NCBI RefSeq assembly: GCF_000341145.1 | Contig: NZ_ANBE01000045.1 | Coordinates: forward strand, 1 to 41,469 | Source: Nocardiopsis xinjiangensis YIM 90004 | Lineage (GTDB): Bacteria; Actinomycetota; Actinomycetes; Streptosporangiales; Streptosporangiaceae | DNA length: 41,469 nt | Direction: 5' to 3' | Part shown: one piece after another, positions 9,401 through 17,546 of the stretch | Layout of the letters: every line of letters starts with the position of its first letter | Position numbering within the stretch: the stretch's first letter is position 1 | Program-made: the position numbers and the translations under genes | The notes under the pieces: generated by a model | Database searches by the model: none | The model's input: only the letters and a program-made list of their open reading frames with translations | What the model was told of the DNA's origin: nothing

Positions 9401-9628
9401 TAAGCTCGGACGGAAGGGGTGAAAACTGACTGCGGCTCCTCGGGAACCCGCCATCACGTCGGGCTATGAGGCCTGGATCATGGGTTCGATCAGCTGCGCC
9501 GGGGGGAAGGCCTCGGATAACGTGTTCTCATCGAGGCGTTCGCGCGGAGGGCGCGGCGCCGGTGAGCTGGCTTCCAGGGCCGCGGCGGAGGGGTAGCGCG
9601 CGGACCGACGAGGAATGGGAGAGATCCT

Positions 9629-10243
9629 GTGGCCGTGCAGGCGCCGACCGGAACGCTGTCGCGAAGTCAGACCCAGCGTCGCAAGCGCATCGTGCAGACC
9701 GCCGCGGCACTGGCCGTGCGCGGTGGCGTCGATGCCATGCAGATGCGCTCGGTCGCCGAACGGGCCGGGGTCGCCCTGGGCACCCTCTACCGCTATTTTC
9801 CGTCCAAGATGGACCTCGTGGTCGCCGTGGTCACCGAGGAGCTCGATCTGCTCGAGGGCGGGATCATGCGCCGCCCACCCACGGCCCAGAGCCCCGCGGG
9901 CCGCGCTGTCGACGTGTTGCTGCGCGCCACCCGCGGGCTCATGCGCGAACCCGAGCTGGCCGATGCGCTCGTCCGCTCGCTCATCATGGCCGAGGTCAAG
10001 ATCGAACTGGACGTGCGGATCACCGAACTGGTCTGGCGTGTGGTCACCGGCACCCTGCACACCGACGAGGGCGGGGATCCGGACGGGCCGGCTGACCAGC
10101 GCGACCCCGATTACGTACTCGTGGGTTCCCTGACCAGCGTGTGGATCTTCGAGCTGGTGGAGATCCTCAAGGGCCGCCGCAGTGTCGACGAGGCCGAGGA
10201 GCGTCTGCACGTGACCGCCGAGCGCCTGCTCGCCGGCTTCTGA
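9629..10243 (+). CDS. TetR-family regulator, KstR-like
   Basis: 204 residues. The N-terminal helix-turn-helix is clear: RRKRIVQTAAALAVRGGVDA, MRSVAERAGVALGTLYRYF and SKMDLV within residues 15-70. The wording VAVGTLYRYFPSK-like and MQMRSVA strongly recalls KstR, the mycobacterial repressor of sterol catabolism that senses acyl-CoA sterol intermediates. The rest is the helical ligand and dimer domain. The GTG start at 9629 has GGGAGAG five bases upstream. It is divergent from an MBL-fold hydrolase, and a TAGAA/TTCTA palindrome lies between them. No sterol-degradation genes are present in the window, so the ligand is unknown; a fatty or steroid acyl-CoA is the family-based guess. Confidence 0.85.
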   Translation: MAVQAPTGTLSRSQTQRRKRIVQTAAALAVRGGVDAMQMRSVAERAGVALGTLYRYFPSKMDLVVAVVTEELDLLEGGIMRRPPTAQSPAGRAVDVLLRATRGLMREPELADALVRSLIMAEVKIELDVRITELVWRVVTGTLHTDEGGDPDGPADQRDPDYVLVGSLTSVWIFELVEILKGRRSVDEAEERLHVTAERLLAGF

Positions 10244-10282
10244 CGGAGGGCTCGAAGGCGAACGGCTCGAGCACGCCCGGAG

Positions 10283-10305
10283 GCGGGGCGTGCCGTGCGC
10301 CCCGC
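10283..10305. terminator. Possible hairpin between convergent genes
   Basis: GCGGGGCG and CGCCCCGC form a perfect 8-bp stem with a 7-nt loop between the TetR gene and the convergent sigma-like gene. There is no T-run, so it may be a weak or Rho-assisted terminator. Confidence 0.35.
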
Positions 10306-10454
10306 TGCGCGGGAGGGCCCGCGCGTCTGCATGCGTGAGCACCCGCCCGCCGATCCGGTCTGCGGCGCGGGCCGATGACCCGTCCGCCCGGGGCGTGTGG
10401 CCACGCCCGTTGAAGACATCGGGGCCGTGGAACGGGGCCGCCCGGGCACGTGGG

Positions 10455-11888
10455 TCAGTCCGTGCGCAGGAAAAGGTCCAGCAGGCCGTCGAGGACCCTG
10501 TTGCGGCCCTGGTCCTCCTCGGGGATCTCCTCCTCGGGCCTCTCGGGTGTCTCGGGTTTCTCCGGCTCCGGTCCGGGGCTGATCGGGGCCCCCTCCTGCG
10601 GCGGCTCCGGTGCGTCCGTGCCCGGAGGCCGCTCCGGTGCCTCTTCACCTCCGTCCCCGCCCTGGGGCGGACGCGGGGGCCGCTGTTCGGTGTCGTCCCC
10701 GCCCCCGCCCCCTTCCCCGGTGTCCTCGGAGGGGGTCTCTTCCCCGCTGTTCGGGTCGGCGGAAGGGCCGGTCTCGGGTTCCTCCCGCAGCACCGGGCCC
10801 GGTGCGTCGTCCGACGCGTGCGTGGAGGCCCCTGAGGAGGGCGGCCCCGTGGGCGCGGCCGCCTCGGGGCCCACGACGGTGACGGGCCCGCCGAGAGCGC
10901 TCGCCCACAGCCACAGGGCGACCGCCGCGGCCACTGTGACCAGGCCGGACACGACCGGCAACACGCGGCGCGGCCGTTCCTGCTCGACGGGCGCGGGGGA
11001 CTCCCCGGGTGCTGCCAGTGATGCGGTGTGCTCGTTGCGCACCGGATGGTCGGCCGTGGTCAGACGGTCCTCCGGCAGGGGACGCGGCAGGGGCGCGGCT
11101 GCCCCGGCGGCCCTGCCGCTCTCCGGCGGAGCCGGGGCGGCGCCGGCGCCCTCCTGGGGCGCGGCAGGGGCACGGACCCGGTGGGCCGGGTAGCCGTCCT
11201 CGTCGAGCGGGCGCATCGCGGCCACGATCCGGTCGCGGACGACGGTGAGCCCGGGGGCGGTGGCGGTCGCGAGGACCTCGCCCCGCAGCCCCGGGGGAGG
11301 GCCGGGCGGGCGCAGCAGGTCCAGGGCGGCTCCGACGCGCCGGGCCCGGTGGCGCCGCAGGGTCGCGGGGGCCTGTTCGTCGTTCTGGTCCTCTCCGCTC
11401 GGGTCGGGACCGTTCCGGAGCCCGTGCAGGTTGTCGGCGGCCCGGCGTGTCGCGGAGCGGGTGAGCTCGACGCACATACCGGGGGACAGGCCCAGGATCC
11501 GGGCCACCGCGGCGGGCGGGAGCCCGTGGCGCAGATCGAGTTCGACGAGTTCGCGGTGGCCGGAGGGCAGGTGCGCGAACATGCGCGCGACGGGTTCCTC
11601 GGCCGGGACGGTGGCCAGGTTGGTGTAGGGGCAGGTGGCGGCCAGGCCCCGCTGCTGGCAGGCGGTACGGGTGAGGGCGTAGAGCCAGGGTGCGCGTTCG
11701 GTGTGCGAGGCGCGTTCGCCGTCCAGCGCCACGCCGGCCACGAGTGCGTCATGGACCGCCTCCGTGGCCCGCTCTCCGTCCCCGCCCAGCAGTGACCAGG
11801 CGTAGCGGTAAAGCGGCGCGGCGAAGGTGTCGTGGAGTGCGCGTGCGTCGATGGCGACCGGTTCGCCGGATTCGGTGTCTCTGGTCAC
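10455..11888 (-). CDS. Sigma-70-like (ECF) protein with membrane anchor and Pro/Glu-rich tail
   Basis: 477 residues. Residues 15-85 resemble sigma region 2 (LYRYAWSLLGGDGERATEAVHDALVAG). Residues 103-155 resemble region 4, with a helix-turn-helix (GLPPAAVARILGLSPGMCVE). A disordered linker follows, then a single membrane segment at about 309-331 (VLPVVSGLVTVAAAVALWLW) and a 145-residue Pro, Glu and Gly-rich tail predicted outside the cell. It may be a membrane-held sigma-like regulator; region 2 looks degenerate, so true sigma activity is doubtful. The GTG start at 11888 follows GGGGGGAG. No separate anti-sigma gene is adjacent, which fits a fused arrangement. The 174 bp upstream hold the nadA terminator and no obvious promoter match. 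Confidence 0.7.
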   Translation of the reverse strand: MTRDTESGEPVAIDARALHDTFAAPLYRYAWSLLGGDGERATEAVHDALVAGVALDGERASHTERAPWLYALTRTACQQRGLAATCPYTNLATVPAEEPVARMFAHLPSGHRELVELDLRHGLPPAAVARILGLSPGMCVELTRSATRRAADNLHGLRNGPDPSGEDQNDEQAPATLRRHRARRVGAALDLLRPPGPPPGLRGEVLATATAPGLTVVRDRIVAAMRPLDEDGYPAHRVRAPAAPQEGAGAAPAPPESGRAAGAAAPLPRPLPEDRLTTADHPVRNEHTASLAAPGESPAPVEQERPRRVLPVVSGLVTVAAAVALWLWASALGGPVTVVGPEAAAPTGPPSSGASTHASDDAPGPVLREEPETGPSADPNSGEETPSEDTGEGGGGGDDTEQRPPRPPQGGDGGEEAPERPPGTDAPEPPQEGAPISPGPEPEKPETPERPEEEIPEEDQGRNRVLDGLLDLFLRTD

Positions 11889-12004
11889 GATTCTCCCCCC
11901 GCTCTTTCCGTGACGCTAGTGACGCGTTCTCGGCAGCGTGGGGGAATCGATGAACTGTGTCCTGAAGGTAAGAATTCTGTTATCCCTGCCTGTAGGCAAG
12001 AATG

Positions 12005-12030
12005 GGGGCCGTCCCGGGCGGGACGGCCCC
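12005..12030 (-). terminator. Hairpin after nadA
   Basis: GGGGCCGTCCC (12005-12015) pairs perfectly with GGGACGGCCCC (12020-12030) across a 4-nt loop, 33 bases past the nadA stop. No clear U-run follows on the minus strand. Confidence 0.55.
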
Positions 12031-12063
12031 TGTGGCCCTCGTGGCCGTGTTCCTCGTGGGGGG

Positions 12064-13062
12064 TCACTCGCCGCCGCGTGAGGGCTGACCGATGGCCACC
12101 ATGCGCTCCACCGAACGGCGGGCCCGCTCGGAGGTCGTGTCGTCCACGGTGATCTCGGCGGTGCCGTGCCGCAGCGAATTCAGCAGCTTCTCGGCGTCGA
12201 TCATCTTCATGTAGTGGCACTCGGCCCGGCTGTTGACCGCCTCGAACTGCGTGGTGTCGTTGGTGTTGCGCAGCTGGTGCAGCATGCCGGTCTCGGTGGC
12301 GATGAGGACCTTCTTCGCGTCGGTCTTCTCCGCGGCGTCGAGCATGCCGCCGGTGGAGAGCACCTTGACGCGGTCCTCGGGCACCGCGCCACTGCCCACC
12401 AGGTACAGAGCCGACGTCGCGCAGCCGCACTCGGGATGCACGTAGACCTCGGCGTCGGGTTCGGAGGCCACCCGCTCGCGCAGGGTGTGCCCGTCGATGC
12501 CGGCGTGCACGTGGCACTCGCCCATCCACACGTGGATGTTCTCGCGGCCGGTGACCCGCTTGACGTGGGCGCCCAGGAACTGGTCGGGCAGGAACAGGAT
12601 CTCCCGGTCCTCGGGGATCGACCGGATGACGTCGGCCGCGTTGGAGGAGGTGCAGCAGATGTCGGTCTCGGCCTTCACCGCAGCCGTGGTGTTGACGTAG
12701 GCGACCACGACCGCGCCGGGGTGTTCGGCCTTCCACGCGCGCACGTCCTCGGCGGTGATGGTGTCGGCCAGGGAGCACCCCGCGTTCGGGTCGGGCAGCA
12801 GGACCGTCTTCTGCGGGGCCAGGATCTTCGCGGTCTCGGCCATGAAGTGGACGCCGCAGAAGACGATGGTCTCGGCCTCGACCTGGGCGGCCAACCGGGA
12901 CAGTGCCAGGGAATCGCCCGTGTGGTGGGCCACGTCCTGGATCTCGGGGCGCTGGTAGTTGTGCGCGAGGACGACGGCGTTGCGCTCCTCGGCCAGGCGG
13001 TGGACCTCCTCGGCCCATTCCTGACTGGTCATGCTGTCGGCGGTGGCGGTGACCGGTGCCAT
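12064..13062 (-). CDS. nadA: Quinolinate synthase NadA
   Basis: 332 residues. NadA condenses iminoaspartate with dihydroxyacetone phosphate to quinolinate in de novo NAD synthesis and carries a [4Fe-4S] cluster. The three family Cys ligands are visible in NAGCSLAD (C96), MGECHVHAG and AECHYMKM. The repeated Rossmann-like domains start at [14 protein letters not shown]. Length is normal for the shorter NadA type. The ATG at 13062 has AGGAAG about nine bases upstream. nadB and nadC are not adjacent. The gene diverges from a degenerate Nudix regulator of the NrtR type, so NAD-status control is expected, with a candidate operator in the 115-bp gap. A hairpin follows the gene, suggesting a single-gene transcript. 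Confidence 0.95.
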   Translation of the reverse strand: MAPVTATADSMTSQEWAEEVHRLAEERNAVVLAHNYQRPEIQDVAHHTGDSLALSRLAAQVEAETIVFCGVHFMAETAKILAPQKTVLLPDPNAGCSLADTITAEDVRAWKAEHPGAVVVAYVNTTAAVKAETDICCTSSNAADVIRSIPEDREILFLPDQFLGAHVKRVTGRENIHVWMGECHVHAGIDGHTLRERVASEPDAEVYVHPECGCATSALYLVGSGAVPEDRVKVLSTGGMLDAAEKTDAKKVLIATETGMLHQLRNTNDTTQFEAVNSRAECHYMKMIDAEKLLNSLRHGTAEITVDDTTSERARRSVERMVAIGQPSRGGE

Positions 13063-13142
13063 GTCGAACTACTTCCTCGAGGCTGGGGGTGTGCACGGCG
13101 CCGGACGCCGTGCGGGGGATGGTCCGTGTCCCGACCCGGGTT

Positions 13143-13161
13143 TTTGTCTGTCAGGCACAAA
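13143..13161. promoter_or_regulatory. Candidate NrtR operator TTTGT-N9-ACAAA
   Basis: TTTGT (13143-13147) and ACAAA (13157-13161) are inverted arms about 80 bp upstream of nadA and just before the Nudix regulator. Position and symmetry fit an NrtR site, but the inner bases are only partly symmetric and I cannot check the clade consensus. Confidence 0.4.
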
Positions 13162-13177
13162 CTCGACGAAGCTTAAC

Positions 13178-13948
13178 ATGGTGAAGAACGGAAGGGACAG
13201 GGTGGATATCCCGCACGCGAACGGACGAACCGTACCCATCGGTGAGGACGGCCTCCCGGATCCTCCGCACCCCCGGAGGTTCGGCCACGAGGCACTCGCC
13301 GTCGTACTCCAGATCCGCGGGGGCGAACTGTGCGTCCTGCTGTGGCGCAGGGCCCTGCCCCCATGGGAGGGGGCCTGGTCCCTGCCCGGGGGCAGGCTCG
13401 GCACCGGGGAGGATCTGGGCGCGTCCATCCGCGGACAGCTCGCCCAGAAGGTCGACGTACGGGACCTGGCCCACCTCGAGCAGCTCGAGACCCGCAGCGA
13501 CCCCGAACGCGACCCCCGGCACCGAACCCTGGCCACCGCCTACCTCGGTCTCGTGCCCGCCGATGTCGACCCGATCGTGCCCGTGGACACCGGCTGGCAC
13601 TCCACGGCCGCCCTGCCCGCAATGGCCTTCGACCACGCCTCCATCGTCCGGTCCGGGCGCCGGAGGCTGCGCGCCAAACTCGGTTACACCAACGTCGGTT
13701 TCGCCTTGGCTCCGCCGGAGTTCACCATGTCGCAGCTCTCCGGCTATTACCGTTCCGCTCTCGGCCACGATGTGGCCGCCACCAACCTGCGGCGGGTCCT
13801 GCTGCGCCGGGGACAGATCGAGGAGACCGGGCGTTCGGTGCCCTCGGGGCGCTCGGGCGGACGGCCCGCCGCGCTCTTCCGGTTCCGCGAGCGGAGCCTG
13901 CAGATCACCGACGAGTTCGCGGTCCTGCGCCCGCCGAACGTGCCCTGA
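13178..13948 (+). CDS. nrtR: NrtR-type Nudix-related transcriptional regulator
   Basis: 256 residues from ATG 13178. An N-terminal Nudix fold (EALAVVLQIRGGELCVLLW, then WSLPGGRLGTGEDL) is joined to a C-terminal winged-helix domain (FTMSQLSGYYRSALGHDVAATNLRRV region and RPAALFRF). The Nudix box is broken: GX5E is kept, but the REUXEEXGU part reads RGQLAQKVD, so the metal-binding glutamates are missing and hydrolysis is unlikely. That is the hallmark of NrtR repressors of NAD genes, which bind ADP-ribose. Divergence from nadA strongly supports this. A GTG at 13202 preceded by GGAAGGG is a possible alternative start; longer upstream frames are shadows. Confidence 0.85.
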   Translation: MVKNGRDRVDIPHANGRTVPIGEDGLPDPPHPRRFGHEALAVVLQIRGGELCVLLWRRALPPWEGAWSLPGGRLGTGEDLGASIRGQLAQKVDVRDLAHLEQLETRSDPERDPRHRTLATAYLGLVPADVDPIVPVDTGWHSTAALPAMAFDHASIVRSGRRRLRAKLGYTNVGFALAPPEFTMSQLSGYYRSALGHDVAATNLRRVLLRRGQIEETGRSVPSGRSGGRPAALFRFRERSLQITDEFAVLRPPNVP

Positions 13949-13971
13949 GGCGGCGTGTACACTCCCAGACC

Positions 13972-14649
13972 GTGACCATTCGTACCGTGGTGTTCGACGT
14001 CGGCGAGACGCTGATCGACGAGACCGCAATCTTCGCCCGCTGGGCCGACCGCCTCGGCGTTCCGCACATGACCTTCTTCGGCACCATCGGCGGGGTCATC
14101 GCCTCCGGCGGCAGCCACCTGGAGGCCTTCCGCCTCTTCTCGCCCGGGTTCGACCTGGCGACCGAGAGCGCCCTCTGGCGGGACGAGGACCCCGACGGTC
14201 CCCGGGAGAACTTCGGCCCCGCGGACCTCTACCCCGACGTGCGCCCCGGCTTCGCCGCCCTACGCGCCCAGGGCCTCACCCTCCTCATCGCCGGCAACCA
14301 GCCCCCGGAGGCCGGGCCCTCACTGGAAGCGATGGACCTCGGCGTGGCCGGGATCGGGATCTCCGACGTCTGGGGCGCGGCCAAGCCCGACCCCGCCTTC
14401 TTCGACCACACCCTCGACCTCGTGCGTGGGGCCCGGCCCGGAACGGAGCCCCGCGAGATCCTCTACGTCGGCGACCGCACCGACAACGACGTGCTCCCCG
14501 CCCGTGCCGCCGGGATGCGCACCGCGCTGCTGCGCCGCGGGCTCTACGGATACCGCCATGCCGAGCGCCCCGAGGCCGCCCGCGCCGACGTCGTCGTGGA
14601 CGACCTGTTCGGTCTCGACGCCTGGATCGCCGAGCACGGCCGCGCCTGA
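13972..14649 (+). CDS. HAD-superfamily hydrolase
   Basis: 225 residues. Motif I is VVFDVGETLIDE (D9; the second Asp is Gly, as in many HAD phosphatase and dehalogenase relatives). Motif II is LLIAGNQPP, motif III has the Lys in AAKPDPAFF, and motif IV is LYVGDRTDNDV with the metal-binding acids. The cap is an insert of helices after motif I. The substrate is unknown. The GTG start at 13972 lies 24 bases after the NrtR stop, so the two are probably cotranscribed. The 270 bp that follow, before the ABC transporter, contain a possible short ORF and no clear terminator. Confidence 0.85.
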   Translation: MTIRTVVFDVGETLIDETAIFARWADRLGVPHMTFFGTIGGVIASGGSHLEAFRLFSPGFDLATESALWRDEDPDGPRENFGPADLYPDVRPGFAALRAQGLTLLIAGNQPPEAGPSLEAMDLGVAGIGISDVWGAAKPDPAFFDHTLDLVRGARPGTEPREILYVGDRTDNDVLPARAAGMRTALLRRGLYGYRHAERPEAARADVVVDDLFGLDAWIAEHGRA

Positions 14650-14845
14650 GCCCTTCCGCGTTCCCGGTCTCCCGGTGCTCGCGCTCGCCGGGCGGTCCTC
14701 GCAGGGCCTACGTCCCTCCCCTGGTGCATCGAAGGGTGCGCTGCCGCGTGCCCCGAGCCGCTGCGCGCGTGGCGTGGGCCCCATTGTGTCGGACTTGTGT
14801 GCACTGCGGCGTGTCACCCGTTTGATCCTCCAGGAGATGGGTACC

Positions 14846-14923
14846 GTGCGAACCTGCGTACGGGCCCGACCTCACGGGGCGCACCCCACCACCGTCCCCC
14901 GAATGGAGACCACCCAACGATGA
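14846..14923 (+). CDS. Possible 25-residue leader ORF coupled to the ABC transporter
   Basis: GTG at 14846 is preceded by AGGAG at nine bases. The frame encodes 25 residues (MRTCVRARPHG, then a His/Pro/Thr stretch) and its TGA overlaps the ABC ATPase start as ATGA. That arrangement suggests translational coupling. The composition is ordinary for GC-rich DNA, so this may be chance. Confidence 0.3.
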   Translation: MRTCVRARPHGAHPTTVPRMETTQR

Positions 14924-16035
14924 TCACGTTCGAGGGAGCCGCCAAGCACTATCCGGACGGCACCGTCGCCGTGGCGGGCCTCGACCTCACCGTCGAGAGC
15001 GGCCGCACCACCGTCTTCGTCGGGCCCTCCGGCAGCGGCAAGACCACCTCCCTGCGCATGGTCAACCGCATGGTCGAACCCACCTCCGGGGCGGTCCTGA
15101 TCGACGGCGAGGACGTACGTTCCCAGGACCCCGCCCGGCTGCGGCGCTCCATCGGCTACGTCATCCAGCAGGCGGGCCTGTTCCCGCACCGCACGGTCCG
15201 CGACAACATCGCCACCGTCCCGCTCCTCCTCGGCTGGGGCCGCAGCAGGGCACGGTCCCGGGCCGCCGAACTCATGGAGCTGGTCGGGCTCGAACCCTCC
15301 CAAGGCAAGCGCTACCCCCACCAGCTCTCCGGCGGGCAACAACAACGTGTGGGCGTGGCACGCGCCCTGGCCGCCGACCCCCCGGTCCTGCTCATGGACG
15401 AACCCTTCAGCGCCGTCGACCCGGTGGTCCGCACCGGCCTGCAGGACGAACTCCTCCGCTTGCAGGCCGAACTGCACAAGACCGTCCTCTTCGTCACCCA
15501 CGACATCGACGAGGCCATCCGGATCGGCGACCGGATCGCGGTTTTCCGGCCCGGTGGCGAACTCGCCCAGTACGACACCCCCGAACGCCTGCTCACACAC
15601 CCCGTCGACGACTTCGTGGAGTCCTTCATCGGCTACGACCGCGGGGTGCGGCGTCTGGCCTTCTTCTCCGCGAGCGAGCTCGCCCTGCGCGAGGACGTGC
15701 TCCTGGAGGACCGGGACACCGTCGAACGCGCGCGCAACACCGTCGACACCGCCGGCCAACCGTGGGCGCTCGTGGTCGACGCCCGGCGCATGCCGCTCGG
15801 GTGGGTGGACGCCGACCGGCTCCGCCACGAACCCTCCGGCCTGGAACTGGGCCGGCTCGACCTGACCGCCTTCGGGCACACCTTCGACGTCGAACGCGAT
15901 TCCCTGCGGGCCGCTCTGGACGCCGCGGTGCTCTCACCGGCCGGACGTGCCGTGGGTGTGGACCCCGACGGCAGGGTGCTCGGCGTCGTCTCCCAGGCCG
16001 ACCTCGGCGGCGCCATCTGGTCGGTGTCCGGTTGA
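14920..16035 (+). CDS. Osmoprotectant ABC transporter ATP-binding protein (OpuCA/ProV-like)
   Basis: 371 residues. The ABC domain has Walker A GPSGSGKTT near residue 36, Q-loop IQQAGLFPHRTVRDN, signature LSGGQQQRVGVARAL, Walker B VLLMDEPFSAVDP and H-loop FVTHDIDEA. The IGYVIQQ plus LFPHRTV wording is typical of the glycine betaine/choline uptake family. Residues 250-371 resemble a degenerate tandem CBS-like region, which in OpuA and OpuC senses ionic strength. It energises uptake with the two permeases and the lipoprotein that follow. ATG 14920 has GGAG eleven bases upstream. The stop overlaps the next gene as TTGA. Confidence 0.92.
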   Translation: MITFEGAAKHYPDGTVAVAGLDLTVESGRTTVFVGPSGSGKTTSLRMVNRMVEPTSGAVLIDGEDVRSQDPARLRRSIGYVIQQAGLFPHRTVRDNIATVPLLLGWGRSRARSRAAELMELVGLEPSQGKRYPHQLSGGQQQRVGVARALAADPPVLLMDEPFSAVDPVVRTGLQDELLRLQAELHKTVLFVTHDIDEAIRIGDRIAVFRPGGELAQYDTPERLLTHPVDDFVESFIGYDRGVRRLAFFSASELALREDVLLEDRDTVERARNTVDTAGQPWALVVDARRMPLGWVDADRLRHEPSGLELGRLDLTAFGHTFDVERDSLRAALDAAVLSPAGRAVGVDPDGRVLGVVSQADLGGAIWSVSG

Positions 16036-16838
16036 GCGCCGCGTGGGACTGGGCCTCCGGTGCCGTCGACTGGACGATCGCCAACTGGAGCCGGCCCGGT
16101 GACCACGACCGCGGTGTGGGGCCGCGGCTGGTCGAGCACGCACGCCTGGCCTACCTGTCGATCCTCATCGGGCTGGCGGCGGCGCTCCCGCTCGGGGTGG
16201 CCTGCGTGCGCTGGACCCGCCTCTACCCACCCGTGCTGACCGGCGTGAACGTGCTCTACGCGGTGCCCTCCATCGCGCTGTTCTTCCTCATGCTGCCCTA
16301 CACCGGCTTCAGCGACTGGACGGCGATCGTGCCGCTGGCGCTGTACACCCTGGTCATCCTGCTGCCCAACGTGGTCGACGGACTGCGCCAGGTCCCCGAC
16401 CACGTCCGGCAGGCCGCCGTCGCGATGGGCTTCAGCCCGTTGCGGCGGCTGTTGACCGTGGAGACACCGGTGGCCGTTCCGGTGATCATCGCGGGGCTAC
16501 GGGTGGCCTCGGTCGCCACCATCAGCATGGTCAGCGTCGCCTCACTCGTGGGCCTCGGCGGGCTCGGACAGCTCATCCTCAGCGAGGGGTTCCGCCGCCA
16601 GTTCGACGCACCCATCGTCGTGGGCATCGTCCTGACCGTCCTGCTGGCCTTCGCCACCGACGCCCTGCTCGTCCTCGCCCAACGCCTGCTCACCCCCTGG
16701 GCCCGCCGCGACGGCCGTCGCGGCAAGCGCAAGCAGCGGGCCGCCGTGCCCGCGGGTGAGGCCGCCGCCGTCGACGCGGGGGCCGAGACGACCCAGACCG
16801 CCGACACCGGGAACGGGGCACATCCATGGACGTCCTGA
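16032..16838 (+). CDS. Osmoprotectant ABC transporter permease (OpuCB/ProW-like)
   Basis: 268 residues beginning at TTG 16032, which overlaps the ATPase stop by four bases (TTGA). It has about five to six membrane helices, and the conserved EAA-type cytoplasmic loop reads RQAAVAMGFSPLRRLLTVETP, which contacts the ATPase. The ending VSVASLVGLGGLGQLIL is typical of ProW/OpuCB permeases. The C-terminus carries a charged Arg/Lys stretch and an Ala-rich tail of about 45 residues, longer than usual. A longer upstream frame is a shadow of the ATPase gene. Confidence 0.9.
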   Translation: MSAAWDWASGAVDWTIANWSRPGDHDRGVGPRLVEHARLAYLSILIGLAAALPLGVACVRWTRLYPPVLTGVNVLYAVPSIALFFLMLPYTGFSDWTAIVPLALYTLVILLPNVVDGLRQVPDHVRQAAVAMGFSPLRRLLTVETPVAVPVIIAGLRVASVATISMVSVASLVGLGGLGQLILSEGFRRQFDAPIVVGIVLTVLLAFATDALLVLAQRLLTPWARRDGRRGKRKQRAAVPAGEAAAVDAGAETTQTADTGNGAHPWTS

Positions 16839-17506
16839 CCGACCTGGTGGCCTGGTTCGCCGACCCCGGCCAGTGGAGCGGGCCCGGCGGCATCCCCGCG
16901 CGCACCGCCGAGCACCTCCGGTACTCCCTGCTCGGGCTGCTGATCTCCGCAGCTCTCGCGGTTCCGATCGGTCTCGTCACCGGGCACACCGGCATCGGCG
17001 GGTTCGCGACCGCGAGCCTGGCCAACTTCGCCCGCGCCCTGCCCACCATCGGGGTGCTCTTCCTCATCGTGCTGCTGGCCGGTATCGGACTGGTGCCCGT
17101 GGTCATCGCGCTGGTCGCCCTCGCCGTGCCCCCGATCCTGGTCAACACCCATGAAGGGGTGCGCCAGGTCGAGCCCGCCCTCAAGGACGCCGCGCTCGGC
17201 ATGGGCATGCGCGGGCACGAGGTGCTGATGCGCCTGGAGCTGCCCGTGGCCGTCCCGCTCGTCATCAACGGCATGCGCACAGCGGCCGTGCAGGTCGTGG
17301 CAACCGCCACCATCGCCGCCTACGTCGGTGTGGGCGGACTGGGCCGATACATCGTCGACGGCCAGGCCCGCCAGGACCTCACCATGATGCTCGGCGGATC
17401 CCTCCTGGTGGTGTTCCTGGCCGTGCTCACCACCCTGCTGTTCGCCGGTCTGAGCCGACTCCTGGTCGCCCCCGGACTGCGATCCCTCGCCGCCGCCGGA
17501 CGGTAG
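16826..17506 (+). CDS. Osmoprotectant ABC transporter permease (OpuCD-like)
   Basis: 226 residues. It overlaps the preceding permease by 13 bases, so translation is probably coupled. About six membrane helices are visible (SLLGLLISAALAVPIGL, IGVLFLIVLLAGIGLVPVV, LLVVFLAVLTTLLFAGL). The EAA loop is LKDAALGMGMRGHEVLMRLELP, and IAAYVGVGGLGRYI follows. It forms the heterodimeric channel with its neighbour. Normal length for the family. Confidence 0.9.
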   Translation: MDVLTDLVAWFADPGQWSGPGGIPARTAEHLRYSLLGLLISAALAVPIGLVTGHTGIGGFATASLANFARALPTIGVLFLIVLLAGIGLVPVVIALVALAVPPILVNTHEGVRQVEPALKDAALGMGMRGHEVLMRLELPVAVPLVINGMRTAAVQVVATATIAAYVGVGGLGRYIVDGQARQDLTMMLGGSLLVVFLAVLTTLLFAGLSRLLVAPGLRSLAAAGR

Positions 17507-17546
17507 GCGGCCCGACCCGGTTCCCACGAGTGTTAGGACCAACGAC

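Noticed and set aside
13031..13177. Longer start for the Nudix regulator
   Set aside because: It would run back over the nadA start and the candidate operator, and the added residues look like non-coding translation.
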